The position numbers were made by a program, and so were the translations under genes. From the NCBI GenBank assembly GCA_034440635.1, contig JAOTON010001251.1, forward strand, positions 727,001 to 791,000: a stretch of 64,000 bases of DNA. Reading direction: 5' to 3'. This stretch comes from Lepas anatifera (Eukaryota > Arthropoda > Thecostraca > Lepadidae). This document shows positions 47,189 through 59,612 of this stretch, one piece after another. The notes beneath the pieces were generated by a model. That model was not told the origin of the DNA, searched no databases, and saw only the letters and a list, made by a program, of their open reading frames with translations. Position 1 is the first letter of the stretch, and every line of letters begins with the position of its first letter.

Positions 47189-50045
47189 CACAGTGTTACA
47201 AGGAGGGCCCAAAATGGTACAAAAATCTATAACTTGCGTTCTGTCAAAGATATTGCCTTCAAATTTGGACCACAGTATGCTGACATCCTGAGCATTATTG
47301 TGGTTGAGTTACAGGTTTCAGTCAGGTCAGGTCTTTGACCTAGGTCAAGTTGAATTCTTATGTTCGTAAATGCGTTATCAGTTTCTCAAATATGTAAGGT
47401 AAAAGTTCATCTCAAAGATCTGATCTCACGAATGTTTTTTTCTTTGTGTTTTGATGCCCCGCAAATGCATCCTTTTCAGTTGACCTGAACCGAGGTCAAA
47501 TGTTTCACTGGAAGATTCTGCCAGTTTCGGTGGGAAAATTCAAATTACATCGGACGTCAATAAGTTGTTCATCCTACTTTCAGATGAGTAGCTGCTAGAC
47601 CTACCTTTTTGACTAAAATGGGCTTTCGCAGGATGACCTCAAATGAGGTCAGATGATTTGAATAGTGATTTGTAGGGTTTAACATCAGAAATGGAAAAAT
47701 AGACGAAATTCCAAGTAGGTATGTACAGTTCAACAGCATTCTGAGAGAAATGCTCGAATACCAAACTGAGCAAAATGTATTTTAGCTACTCTGGCACTAT
47801 CAACGAGTTGTAAACACCATATCGAATTCACCTAATTGAGCAGCTTGCGCAAGTAGAAATACACCATTTCACGAGCCGTTAGTAACAGCTCACTTGGCCC
47901 ATACTCATAAATAACAAAAATTGCATCCAGCAAGTTCACTAAATATAACTATATATAAAACTTCATCAAGATCAGAGACCTTAAAAAAGGCATCAGATGG
48001 GAACAAACAGCAAAATTAAGCGGCTTCATATGCTCCAAGACTTCTTTAGAACTATCAAGTAGGTTGGGGGAAGGACATGCACTTCAAACAGACAAATGTA
48101 ATTTATGGCCAAATCCGCTTTTTATGCATCCAAATCATCAGCTGAACTATGGGACGTATCCGAGTCTCCGGGTTGAGTGCCGGGAGCAACCAGAAGCGCG
48201 GAGATGTCATGATGCTTTCCAAAGGACGATCGGATGTCACGTCTGGGTAGTTCTAAGTCTTCTTAGATTGTTTTCAAGATCACCGGATCGCTAGACACCG
48301 TCAAGTGATGCAACTGGTCTTGGATTGTCGCTTTTCGGGAGGTTTTTCGGGCATGGTGCTCGCGTGCGCACCTTGTGTCTTTGTTCCTCCGCTCCTGGGC
48401 CTCCTCACTGAGCATACCGATTGGAGGAGAAGAGGCCGGATACACTCCTCCCCGTGCACGAGGAGTTTGTGGACTGAGGATGGCATGTAAAACCACGGAT
48501 ATAAGCGAACAAATTGCTGTGCTTTCTCTAAGGCATACAGGTCAAACTTGTCCGCGTTAATGACCTGAACAGAGGCATTCGCAGCCGGAAAGGATCGTGC
48601 CGAGTCTCCTGATAAGTTCCACATCCACACCAGTAATTTCAGACATCTCCACATCGTGCGCCTGAGCAGTTTCAGAGGCGGCCTGCTTACGCCTTTTCTG
48701 GCTTAGGTCTCTGTATCTCTTTTGGGGCCGGCCTCTTTTTCTTGCCAGGGGCTGGCTCGGACCTGGCTCTCCTGCCTCAGGTGCGGACGAAGACGTTGAT
48801 TCCGCTGAAGCTCCGGCTTGCACAGTGAAAGATATTTCCTCTGCCAAGAGGGTTGCATATTTCTTGAAAAAAACCTGTTCTTGTCTCGGGTGACCAATGA
48901 CCACTTCTGTCGGAAATTCATGCAAAACAATTCACGTTGCCGATTCAACATAGTGTCAGGTTCTTCTGTCAATTATTCTCCCTCCTTCAAGCGACTAATA
49001 AGGTATTTCTTTGTTACTTCGACACCGCGCTTAGCGTCGGATATTGTACCTTTATCTACCAGTTTTTCTACTAGGTCACTTTTTTACACAGGGTTCCATC
49101 TCGAGACCACAACCTTTCACCTCCGAGGTCACAAGCAAAGTGTTTCTTACCCCTTAGATCGCCTGCCTGTGTCCTTTCCAAGATAAATTCAGGTTTGATT
49201 CATGAAACCGTTTGCACCGAGGGATAATAATGCAAACGCACCTCATGTGTTTGCCTTTCATTATCGATCCAGTGTTGTGCCAAGCGTCGTATTCAAACAA
49301 ATCGGCACACTTTTCTGAGCGCATCTATTGACCAGGGTATGTGTTATGCCCAGCACTAGGTGGAAAAACCTCACTTTAGCTGTATTTTCATCCCACCTCT
49401 TTGTCTGCCGTCCATGGTTCCACCACGCGCCCCAACAAAGGCGGCCGGGCCGTGCCCTGACGGCGCGGCGGGCGGGGGATAGCGCGCGGGCCGCCGACAT
49501 AAGCTTACACAATTGGTCATTAATCACGAAAATGCAACTAAATGCAGCTGAAAATTTATGTACGCACTGTCAACATATGTGCAACTACGACTGTGGTGGT
49601 CTCATGTTGTGGGAAGATGTGGGATTTTTTGCCGGCTTAATCAAGTTTACCCTTCAGTGGAAATCTCTGAGTTGTAAATCATGAAAATACATAAAATGAA
49701 ATAAAATACTTTTAGAGAAATCACAACTTTGAAACGCATATAATTGGGCTGCAAGCAAGTCAAAGCTTTGGAAAAAATCACTCGGTGGGTTTTCGGAGAT
49801 ATGAAAGCATGTTCGCGAGCGCTCCAAGTTCCGGTACGTTCTGACAGTCAGAAGCAATATTTGTTGTCCTATCGGAAACATCACCTTTACCCCATCTAAA
49901 ATCGGATAAACATTTTATCGGAGATTGAGATATGATCCTGGATGGTCTGGGATGTTGCCCTTTGATATAAAGGCATCTTGATACATTCTGTGTTGGTCGA
50001 AAAATTGATTTTCGTACCATTTTAGGCCCTCCTTGTAACACAGTG
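47189..50045 (-). mobile_element. 2.84-kb DNA transposon with 32-bp inverted ends and 7-bp target duplication
   Basis: The ends start TTACAAGGAGGGCC (47,196) and, read from the right, TTACAAGGAGGGCC (50,038). They stay paired for 32 bp with two mismatches. CACAGTG at 47,189-47,195 and 50,039-50,045 is a perfect 7-bp duplication, so both ends of the insertion are intact. A decayed minus-strand ORF sits in the middle. The left interior (47,300-47,660) has seven AGGTCA/TGACCT half-sites, including TGACCTAGGTCA. Target duplications of 7-8 bp occur in P and Dada elements, among others (family knowledge). I cannot assign a superfamily. A CpG-rich patch at 49,418-49,500 is unlike the rest and may be captured DNA. 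Confidence 0.88.
48263..48925 (-). pseudogene. decayed ORF of the 2.84-kb transposon, uncharacterised family
   Basis: Three minus-strand reading frames join into one recognisable protein. The first (from 48,925) has a basic linker RKRGRPQKRYRDLSQKRRK and then ITGVDVELIRRLGTIL. After a frame break near 48,570 comes ALEKAQQFVRLYPWFYMPSS, then VHKLLVHGEE. After a second break near 48,450 comes PIGMLSEEAQERRNKD, then CAREHHARKTSR and SSDPVI. These blocks, in this order, recall uncharacterised proteins that are multicopy in arthropod and cnidarian genomes; that is recall, not a search result. Two frameshifts make it non-functional. The function is unknown and may be transposase or an accessory protein. 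Confidence 0.65.
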
Positions 50046-51635
50046 CGCTGCTGCCGGCTTCCCCTCTCCTCCCCACCGCCGCCGACAGCTACGGGGCAGA
50101 TGTCACCCGCGCGGAGAGGGGCCATGTGAGCCTTCTCAGAGTGTGCGAGCAGGTAAACGGACAGCGTCAGGCCGAAGGTGCTCTTTCGTTTGTTTTGCAC
50201 GCATGTTGAAGGAGCTCCAGGTTTTTTTCTTCTTGTTATGGGGAATGTTTAAACCTGAAGTGTAACGATGGGCATTGCTTTGCAGGAGCAGAATCGTGAG
50301 CTTGCTCGTGCAAACTGGCTACATTGGTAAATATAATCAGAAATATAGCTTACAAGCTTTTCTCTTGCCATCAGATAGCTTTTACAGAATTATCCGTCAT
50401 GCTTGACAGTTCGTTGACCGTTATAATTGTCTGTGCACTTAATGGCACGCCGGGAAAATCAGACGTCGTTTCTCCGTCGTGACTAGTCATGAACAGCTCA
50501 AGCTCTGCACCTTCTCTCCGCATCGTGTCTGTCGCATTGGGGCCAGATGTTGGTGTCGGGATGACGGGCAGTTCAGATGTTCTCCAGATGCGGCTCCCCG
50601 AGTAGTGGGGCGGCCTGCCGTGCGCCATGTGTTTCAGATTGGCCAGACTAAGCTCTGTTTACGTCAAGACACTGGTGATGCGCCAGATGAGGCAGTCCGT
50701 CTCTGACATAGATGCCGGCCGCCGGTCCAGATACGGGTCAAGTTCTGCACACGTCCAGACGCGCCGCAGATTATACTTATCGCCGCTCCGTAAAAACCGC
50801 CCTCTGTTTAGTGTACACAGGGCCCGGTTCTCGCTGCCGTTGCGGAGGGACCACTCCCGCCGACGCGGCTGCGGCGTCGGAAGGCAAACCGGATCGGCGT
50901 TCCCGAGGGTAATACCTGGTGCCGAACTGTACCACTCTGGGCGGCAATGGAGGTCACCGGAAAGGCTGTGGGTGGGTTCAGGGTGTGGCGGCCTTCCGGT
51001 ACTTCTCGTCACGTACCGAGGTTGCACCGCCTCACCTCCTCCAGGCGATGGGTGGCGTCACCTGGTGTCTGCTCGCCCAACATTATGTTGATGCACAATT
51101 TGTTAGGACAGTTTTTTTATTTTATCCAGGTTGGAACAGATTGCGTGTTAACGATTAACTACTTTGCCCGTTTAAGCACTAAAGTACTGATCACACGATT
51201 GAAGTAAGCTAACAATTTTAACGCCTTTTGGCCCTCATTTGCACGTTTATCAAACCATGTATATACACCAGCGTTTAGTACGACGAAATCTTCCCGAGCT
51301 CCCCTGACATGGTTTGTTTGTAGCTTGTTTCTCTCAAGTTCAGTCAGGAAATCATGCAGCTTTGACGCTGTATTGTCGGAATGACTGCAAACCCCGTGAG
51401 AAAAAATAAGAGCAAAAACATTTGGGAATCTGACGAGCGCTGGGAACGCGGCGCGAAGTTGGCGGGGCTGCTGAGCTCTGGTCAGCGGTCCATTCTTTAC
51501 TGGCAGTGTCCGGCCTTTGTCGTCCGTCCGCTCAGAACGGTGCCTGTTTTCCGCTACATCTGGGGTTTGCCGATTGGCCAGAACGGCACCGATTCCTGCT
51601 GACTCCATTCTCAGCTATTCTGGAGCGCAGACAAG

Positions 51636-51636
<1 letters not shown>

Positions 51637-51695
<59 letters not shown>
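51637..51695. repeat. (TA)n microsatellite
   Basis: About 29 TA dinucleotides ending in TACATACATG. Confidence 0.97.
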
Positions 51696-51700
<5 letters not shown>

Positions 51701-54024
51701 CATGTATTGACATTTGCGGGATTTTGATGAAATTTTATGTTTGCACCATAAAAGAGGACTTAACACGTTGACTATCATAAACTCTCTTTCCCATTTTACT
51801 CTTTCACTCAGAAGCTATCCCCCCAGTACATAATACACAGAAGCCTTTTCAATTCCGGCGGCCACCCACAGACCCCGTGTGAAGCTAGCTGTCTCCCCTA
51901 GCAGGACCGCCTGGGCGCGAGACTAATTGTGAGTTGTCGCACACGGAAGGGTCAAGCCCGGAATCGATAAAAAACCGACAGCAAGTTATGGGCCGTGCTG
52001 CTCCAAGTTTCTTTTGATGTACCACATCTACTGGCATGGTATGAAGGATTCCTTTGTTAGTTTCCAGTTAAAGAAGTGGTATCTTATTTTGTAGCACTCG
52101 CGTTTTTGTCTATATCATATCCTGTGGTTTTACGTCCTCATTCTAGTACCTAATTATTCAGCGTCAGAAAACATTGGGTCCACGTAACGGGACGACTCAA
52201 ACAGTGGCGTTTTCTGGACATTGCCGTGGAGTGGACGGCTTTCAAGCTAGATCGTGTCCGATTTGACAGTCTGACGTGCCATTGTTGCACAATCTGGCGT
52301 GGGACCGGGGCGGCGGGACTGGGGCTATGCCGGCCCGCGGCCGACCCGTTCCCGGCGACCCCGGGCCCCCTCCAGGGCTGCCGAGTCTGTTGCGGTGGCG
52401 CCGGGGTTGGCGTGTCTCTCGGCGGCCCAGGCGCAGCCCGAGGGTGTTCTCAGCTCGGTGGCGGGAGCGGTGAGGTCGCGCTGGGAGCGGGGAGGTGGGA
52501 GTGCTGCTGGGGCCGTGGGAGGCTGCACCTCGGCCGCGGGTCTAGGTCATCTCTGCCGTCCTCTGTACAGCCGCCCAGGGCCACGGCCGCTGGCACCGCC
52601 AACACCCAGGTCGACGCTGTTGTGTGGATGGATGCAGGTCCGGCACACTGCCGGCCCCACCGGCCCGGGGGTCGAGGTGTTTGTCTCGCCACGGTCAACG
52701 CACCCCGACCGAGCCAGAGCCAATCAGCTCACGTTTTACGGACCACGCTTCTGTACCCGATTGAAAAGACTCATGGTTAATTGAATCTGCCTGCCACTAG
52801 ATTGAATCGGTGCTCGAGTGCAAGGTCCCCGTAAATCAAACTGGTGGTGCCAGATTCTAGCTCACATGACGATATAATTAAATCATTTCTTTGCATGAGA
52901 GTAGATTTGAAAGGCGTAGTATTTCGTGACTAGCGGATCAAAGAATTGCAATGGGCACATTTGAAGAAATGAGATAGGTTGAGTCGGTAACGGACGTGGA
53001 AGCGGACTTTCCCAAGAATGTTTGAGATCACTATCAATAGCAGTCGGACGCTGACCCACTCGCTAAGTCACGGAACCAGTTTCGTTGCCGAGTGCACTGA
53101 TACGCGGCAGCGCGCACGAAATGGAAGCGTGGGAGCATTACTGACGCTGCATAAAAACAGGCCGCCCTTATGAGCTCGTGGTCCAGCCGTGTTCAGCGGC
53201 ACAGAACGGCGGTGGTAGTCGGACGGAGGCCGGCGCCCGCATCTGTAGCAATCTCGTCCAGGGTGTTCGCGGGCGTCCATGTGGGCCGTTTTGCGCGTGG
53301 GCTCAATGTCTTTGGTTTTTGTTAGTTGCTAGGTGTTGTTTTTGTTGTCGGATATCCATTTTGGAGACTGGGTGTGTGGGCGACGGATGCGTCACCGGGT
53401 GTGACCGTGTGAGGGAGAGTGTGCGTCAACTCACTAGGCCACCAGGCTAAAAGGCTGACAGAAGGGCGAGAGTGCAGCGTAAGGCACGACCCTTTCTTTC
53501 GTCGCATTCATTGCGGGCGCAGTCGAGTGCTCGGCCTCGAAGCTGGCAGAGGACTTGTCGGCTGGAGTGCACTACACACAGGGAGGGGGTGAGAGCGTGT
53601 TGTAAGTTACGCCTGAATGTGTCGGACATATCGGGGGAGTGATGCCCACTATCTCGACACCTGAGATGGCACTGCAGCGGAGTGGAGACCAGCAGGTGAC
53701 TGGGCTCCGGCTGCAGCCAAGTGTCGGCGTTTGCACGCGTGGGTGCTGATTCCGACCACACTGCGGTGCCTCCACGCCAATCAGCTTCACCGCTACATTC
53801 CGGTGGGAGGCAGGGCCACATTCCAGCCGGGGACGGCGGCTCCCCGCCGCGTGGCGCCCTGCACAGCCTGCTCAGCGGCGCCGGCTGCAGCCGATGGATG
53901 CATTAGGCCCTGACAGGTATGGACCGGACCCGGGCCCGGCTCCCTCTGAAGAATGACACTGCAAGGCCGTCCGACCCGCCCCGGCCGGTCCGGGCCGGTC
54001 CTTGACGTGGCGCCACGCTCATTA

Positions 54025-54121
54025 CTCTCTCTCTCTCCCTCTCTCCCTCTCTTCTCTCTTCTCGCTCTCTCTCTCTCTCCCCTCTCTCTCCCCTCTCTCT
54101 CTCTCTCTCTCTCTCTCTCCT
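54025..54121. repeat. CT-rich simple repeat
   Basis: Nearly pure CT/CCT run on the plus strand, with CTCTCT and CTCCCT blocks. Confidence 0.95.
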
Positions 54122-54660
54122 GTCTGGTTTACTAACAACAAGTCTCAAATATAGCATGTATTTGGTTGATATGGAGGAGTCGCTGCACACACGCCCGGTG
54201 AACTGCAATACTGGGAGTTTTCCGTCCGTCACCTCTGATACTCTCCAGTTTAGTGTCTTTGTCCAGTGCGTACTCAATACATGTGAGCGTGGGCGCTGCC
54301 GTCGCTCACCGCGCCTAACCGTGTGCTGGGACGGCTGCGGCCAAAATTCCAGTGAAAGGGACAACCGAAATGGATGCGGCGCGGCCGGACACCCGTGCTG
54401 GCAAACAGTGCGTGCGCGGCGCCGACCCAGCGCTCAGATCCATTAGGCCGGCCGTCAGGCGGCCATAGGACACTGAAATATGTGTCAGCCGCACCATTTG
54501 CATGTGCGGTGGGTTTCTCCTGGCCGGGAGGTGGGGTAGCCGGTACACCCTGCCCCCGTCAAGGCCCTGTTGTCGCGCACTCGATCTCGTCAACCTGGCT
54601 TGTCCATGGTCATCAGTGACGGCTCGCCGAAGAGCTCGTCCTATGAATAGTCGACACCGG

Positions 54661-54762
54661 GACTGGGACCTGGTTTGAGAACCATACCTTGCTGGTTTTC
54701 GGACCGTCCGGGTTTGGAACTTGATTTGAGGGCCATGCCTTGCTGGTTTTCGGACCGTCCGG
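54661..54762. repeat. 51-bp direct duplication
   Basis: CCTTGCTGGTTTTCGGACCG occurs twice with a 51-bp offset, within diverged longer copies. Confidence 0.9.
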
Positions 54763-57060
54763 TCGCGTGAAACTGCAAACTGTCGGTTGCACTTCGCAAA
54801 CGATACTAGCGCAAAAATGTGGCGGACAGCTGCAATGCGACTTGTAGCGACTTTTCCAAACCCCCCTGTTCAGAGCTGTAACATTGTTTTAGGTGCACTG
54901 CTAAACTTTTGCAGTCCCGTGGTTGACCTCGGGCGCTCCTTGTATGAGGGGAATGTACAGATGCACGTGCATGCGCCGTGTATCCGGTGGAATTCCTGCC
55001 ATCTCCGTTCTGTACCGCTACTTGCATTCTTCTGCAGGACGTTCTGCTTTGTGCCTGCCCTGCGTATCATGATAATCCTACTCCGTGTGCATTTCTGGAG
55101 ACTTGCGTGCTTGGAGGTCACATGATCAAAGTTTCTCACGAGGCACTCACCACTGAAATCGATATCACTGAGTGACTAAAATCTACAGCGGAGGGCCCAT
55201 GCACTCCCGCCCAACAAATACGGGCTTTTGAGCGATGGCGGCGGCTGGCCTCTGTGTGGCGTGACGGTGAATACCAGGGCTGTAGCCTCAGAGCCGGCAC
55301 GTCGCTGGCGACGGCCGCGCGGCTCAATGTGCGCTGCTGTGCTCCGGACGACGGTCTGTGACCTCCACGGGAGGTTACTCGGCCTGGAATGCGCCGGCTC
55401 AATGCAGCCACATACCAGCCGGCCGGATTGTTGACTTTCCACCTCATGCCTCACCGTTTTTGTGGCGGACGGCCCACCCATAACTCTCACTGTGTTCATT
55501 ATTTCCTTTTGTTGTCCGGGAGAGTATCAGTTAATCCCTAAACAGGTGGGTCGAGGAGTGCCACAATTAGTGGGAGGTTCGCTCGACGTCCGGCTCGATC
55601 TCGAGTTTGGTTCGGGTCAATGAGATCCTCGTCTGTAATACAGACTCCTCCCTTTGAAAACTCATTTCGACGCCTTTCTGGAGCTGTGTTGCTTTTGGAG
55701 AAAGCCAAGCTTCATTCGCACAAAGGCAAGGTGTGCCCAAGAATCCGGCTGCTCTGCTAAAAAGGGGGCTAATCACATAGAAACGAGCTTATTCGCATCG
55801 TCGGATTATGACGCGTTCAATTTGCTAGCCATTTCGAGTGGCGGGGTGTTCTCTTGCATCAGCAGTTGCGTGTTGAATGTGCTTAGAGGAGTATCGTTTG
55901 CTCAGCGTTAGTAGATAAAGGCTCACGCGAGTAAATAGGAACCCGCAGCCAATCGCCGCCTAATACGGGCGGCTGAATGGAAGATTGAGGGGCCTAGTTC
56001 CACCCAGGTGTGCATTAGCTGGAATATATTAATGGAAGAATTTGGCGCCTTCTTTGCTGCAGTCAGGAAAAAGTACAAACAGCTAAATGTAAACACGTCA
56101 AACAGGGTCAGCTCCCGTTATCGTCGCTATCATTGTCCACCTCCACGTGCGAAATTGGACACCATGCTTTTTGTGTAACCATAAAAGGTCCCACTATACT
56201 TTGATGGTTTGACATGGCTTTGTCTCAGCCACTGGCTCCGGTTAATTACTTCAGACTGAATTCCGACTCATCGGACCGACCTGTCTGAACTCCAGTGCAC
56301 TGTTCGGCAAGGCCTCAATCAGCCTCCAGCGCCTTTCGACTATAATTCGCTAAAACAACCTTTGACACCGGGATTTCTTCCGTGTGAGTGAGGCATGGCG
56401 GATGGTCCCGCCCGAGGGCAGAGGTACAGCCGTCGTCCCGCCGGGTGGTACGATTTATCGCTGCCCTACGGAGAAGTCGCGCGGAGGCGGACTCCGCGCC
56501 AGCTGAGCTGCCGCCTGGCGACGCGGCGCGGCGGCGAGCATGCTGCACCGCCGCCTGCGCAGTCCCTGATGGTACCGAACAGACACGACGCGTGTCGTGA
56601 GTCCCGTCCAGCGGGTACCTCTGATACAGAAGGATAAGCCTCTCGATTCGGCGAATGTGCGTGATCGTGGCCCTGGCCTAACTGGTACTGCGACTGCCGG
56701 ACCGGTGGCGGGTTGTCCGCTCCCTCACTCGTCAGCAACCGCACCGGCGACACGCAGCTGCTGCGGCTCGTGACGCGGCGGTCGGCGGCGCCAAATAGGC
56801 CTCAGCTGGGCGGCGTGCACGGGATCTTGTTGGCGGATTCCCGGAGTCCCCCCGCGGCCCTGCTCCAGCGGCTCGGATCAGGAAATACCAGCCTTAATGT
56901 ATGCAGCCCGCGGATAAGTCAATCCCAGAGAGAGCTTAAGCTATATTAGGCTTCGTAAGATGGACTTTGCATGACTTGTGTTCATAGAGCGTGGGATCTA
57001 ACGTTGATAAGTTTTGAAGTGCTGCGGCGAGGAGCATGATGATGAGTTGCTAAGATGTTA

Positions 57061-57097
57061 CCTGGCCTCTCCCCTCGAATCCGGGGGAGAGGCCAGG
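57061..57097. repeat. perfect 14-bp hairpin
   Basis: CCTGGCCTCTCCCC and its exact complement are separated by nine bases. This is a stable GC-rich stem in DNA or RNA. It is not followed by a T run and is in no recognised gene. Confidence 0.85.
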
Positions 57098-58442
57098 GAA
57101 CATCTGAGCGTGGGATATACTTTGCAATGTATTCCTTGTCGGCATAACTCCAAATATCTGCAGTATCACCCTGTTTTTCGTCGTCGGAACTTGTACTTAA
57201 AACAGACGGGATTCCTTCTTGTCAAATTTTAACATAAGTATATCACGATATTATTGTTCAAGAGAAAGCAGTGTTTACTCGCAGGCAATGCGTGTGTCAA
57301 GTTCCTTCATTGCGTACGTGTCAGAAGGGCCTTTCCTTTGTTGGCAGCTCACACACTGTGAGGGGATTAGGTAATGAGTTGGTGTGCTGTGTTTCATTAG
57401 CGTTTCGCTTCCATTGTTGTGCTGTTCCTCGTCCTGGAACGGCTTTATTCATCAAGCGAACCATCAGTCGCACGCAAGCGCGCACTGTTGCGGAGGGATT
57501 AGGTCAGTTCCGAAAATACCATCATATTACTTTCGGGTCGTCTGATCGACACCTGGCGTGTTATACGCTCGCTGCTGTGACCATCGGGCGCGGTGAGTGC
57601 CCCAATATGGCGCCCCTGAGACCGCCTCTGCGCCGTCGGTCCGTCTCTTGACAAGGAGCTGCGACCCGCCGCCCGCACAGGGGCCGGGTTGCGCCACTCA
57701 CCTCCGGAACAGCATCCTTAACTGTGCCATCTCCTCACAGCCTTGCACGGCCTGATGGCGTGTGTTCTGGTCGGAGATAGGGCCGGTGTCGCCAAGCCGT
57801 GCCAAATCTGATGGCTGCGACTCTGAAATCGCCGTGGGACCCAAACTGATCCGACTCTGTTCCTGTTGGAGCCTCAAACCACCTGAAGTGAGCTGTTGAA
57901 TTTGACTTGAAGCAAAGGGCAGTATAACTAAATAACTGTCTTCGACTACAATAGATGTGCGATTGGGTTGCGGTATGTTTTACTGGTGGGTGGAAAAGTA
58001 GCCCATTTGTTTGAACAGGGTGTATCGATTCCTGCATCTCCGTACATCGCCTAGGCGTTGTTTTGCATCCTAATGTTAAAAGGCGTTGTTTTGCACTCCG
58101 TCCTTTCTGGAGAATATTGGCATGACTTGTTGGAAATAAGATGATCACAACCTGCCCTAACGGTTCTCATCCTGAACCCGGAGACTTACGTCCGTGTCTG
58201 AGGTATCTGAACGCTTCCAATTATCATGTGCACAAATTTACAGACATTGCAAACGCGCTGAATAAAATGGGCATGGGTGTGTTCTGATTTGTGTTCCTCC
58301 TAGTGTCTTCTTATCTTTGTGGGTTTAACTTATCTTTTCATATTTAATCATTATGTATTTAGGTAGTTATGCATCAGTACGTATGCTTCATAATTTTGCA
58401 TTAATGTCTTTAATGTCTCTAGATTCAGTCAGGTTCCATTAC

Positions 58443-58751
58443 TTGGCCCTAAACGCGGCCAGTGGGCTCCAGCGTTCCTGGACAGGCTTTACTCTGAGGC
58501 CAGCCGGAGGGCTACTAGTAATGAGCGCACTGGTCGACCGCACCTTCGCCAAGTCACGCCAGAGGGTCAGAGTGCCATCAATTACCGCTCTGAGTAGGCG
58601 GACCCCGAGTTGGATTAACTCTGCCTCATGCCGGCGTGTTTGGTCATTGGATTCTTCTGAATCAAAATGTATTATTTCTGCATCCCCTCGGGCTGAAATC
58701 ATCCAGCGCTTTAGCAAACGCCGTTCACAGTTGTAAACAACATTTGTGATC
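58443..58751 (-). CDS. candidate 309-bp exon, protein unknown
   Basis: On the minus strand the stretch starts after TTACGTCAG and ends before GTAATG. It is open for about 103 codons. It reads ITNVVYNCERRLLKRWMI, then RGDAEIIHFDSEESNDQ, then RRHEAELIQLGVRLLRAVID and LTLWRDLAKV. The regular amphipathic helical pattern and balanced composition look like a conserved protein domain. If the ends are wrong, the frame still runs from 58,807 to a TAA at 58,439-58,441. I could not identify the family or find neighbouring exons. It may be an exon of an antisense gene, or a fossil gene or transposon fragment. Confidence 0.5.
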
Positions 58752-59305
58752 CTGACGTAAGTACTTTGAATACTTTGGCCTTGTCGAAGAGGGTTGCTGT
58801 GCCTCATTGCAAAGCCCCGGCTGGTACGCTTCTTTCATGTCGACCCCGGCAGGGCTGCTCAGTTTCACAAAAAACGTGTTGTTTGACCGCGCTGCACACA
58901 ACACGTGAACAATGACCATATGCTACCACGCGTGCTTGACCTAATTGGGCCAGCGTTCTTACTCGGCGCCGCTTGATTGGAAGAAGGTGTTGCACCACTG
59001 TGGGCACATTGCCAGGCTGCACGATGTCTGTTAAATCGTGACCGGACTGCTCAATTTAGCTCCACATGTCGCATGTACCGATGTACCGGACTGCTCCCAA
59101 ATTGATGGTACATAATGAAAATGATTTATTGCACTATTTGCATTTATGTATTTTTATACTGTCGGAGCTTCAACAAAGTATTTAACCAGCTGGACATGTA
59201 GACACATGGTGAACACACGCAACGATAAGTGCAGTCATCAGGTATGACTTCTACACACAAATCATGTCGGTTTTTAGGAATTAATTGTGCCTGCATGTTT
59301 GCCTG
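58752..59305. other. non-coding DNA
   Basis: No gene or named repeat recognised between the candidate minus-strand exon and the family B MITE. Confidence 0.55.
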
Positions 59306-59612
59306 CATATGTCCAGGGGCGGACGCAGACTCGAGTTTTGGGGGGCCAAGCCCATGTCTGCCTCTCCTGGGTGGGGGGGGGGACGTGCAATCTGGGTGCT
59401 CGACAGCAGACCTAGTATAAGCTACCTCTCCAAGTACATGATCGCTCTCCTTGGGGGGAGCGAATATTTTCTTGCTGTACAGACCTAGTGTAAACACTTT
59501 TAAAAAATCCGGCGTTTGGGGGAGGGGCAAAAGATAGTTTGGCCCCCTCTAGCGCTTTGGGGGGGCGTGGCCGGAATGCCTCCCCCCACCTGTGTCCGCC
59601 AATGTTTATGTC
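59306..59612 (-). mobile_element. 291-bp hAT-type MITE (family B) next to an exon
   Basis: The element (59,314-59,604) starts CAGGGGCGGACGCA and ends TGTCCGCCAATG. The flanking octamers CATATGTC and TTTATGTC match at 6 of 8. It is the reverse complement of the 33.0-33.4-kb element, sharing TACAGACCTAGTGTAAACAC and the G-rich ends. It ends 57 bp before the first base of the large exon, so it lies in the intron just upstream of the branch-point region. Confidence 0.87.

Larger units (their letters stand above)
50046..58442. other. non-coding DNA with CpG-rich blocks, possibly intronic
   Basis: CpG-rich blocks at about 50,690-51,060, 52,290-52,720, 53,700-54,010, 54,360-54,600, 55,220-55,440, 56,380-56,880 and 57,580-57,800 are separated by AT-rich DNA. 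None shows a protein motif with matching splice sites. Being upstream of and on the same strand as the large exon at 59.7 kb, this may be intron or 5' flank (inference). Confidence 0.45.

Noticed and set aside
52226..52784. 184- and 161-codon open frames
   Set aside because: Both lie in the same GC-rich block in different frames, with Gly/Arg/Pro composition set by base content.
54025..54121. Exonic polypyrimidine tract or promoter element
   Set aside because: It is a plain CT microsatellite with no exon after it.
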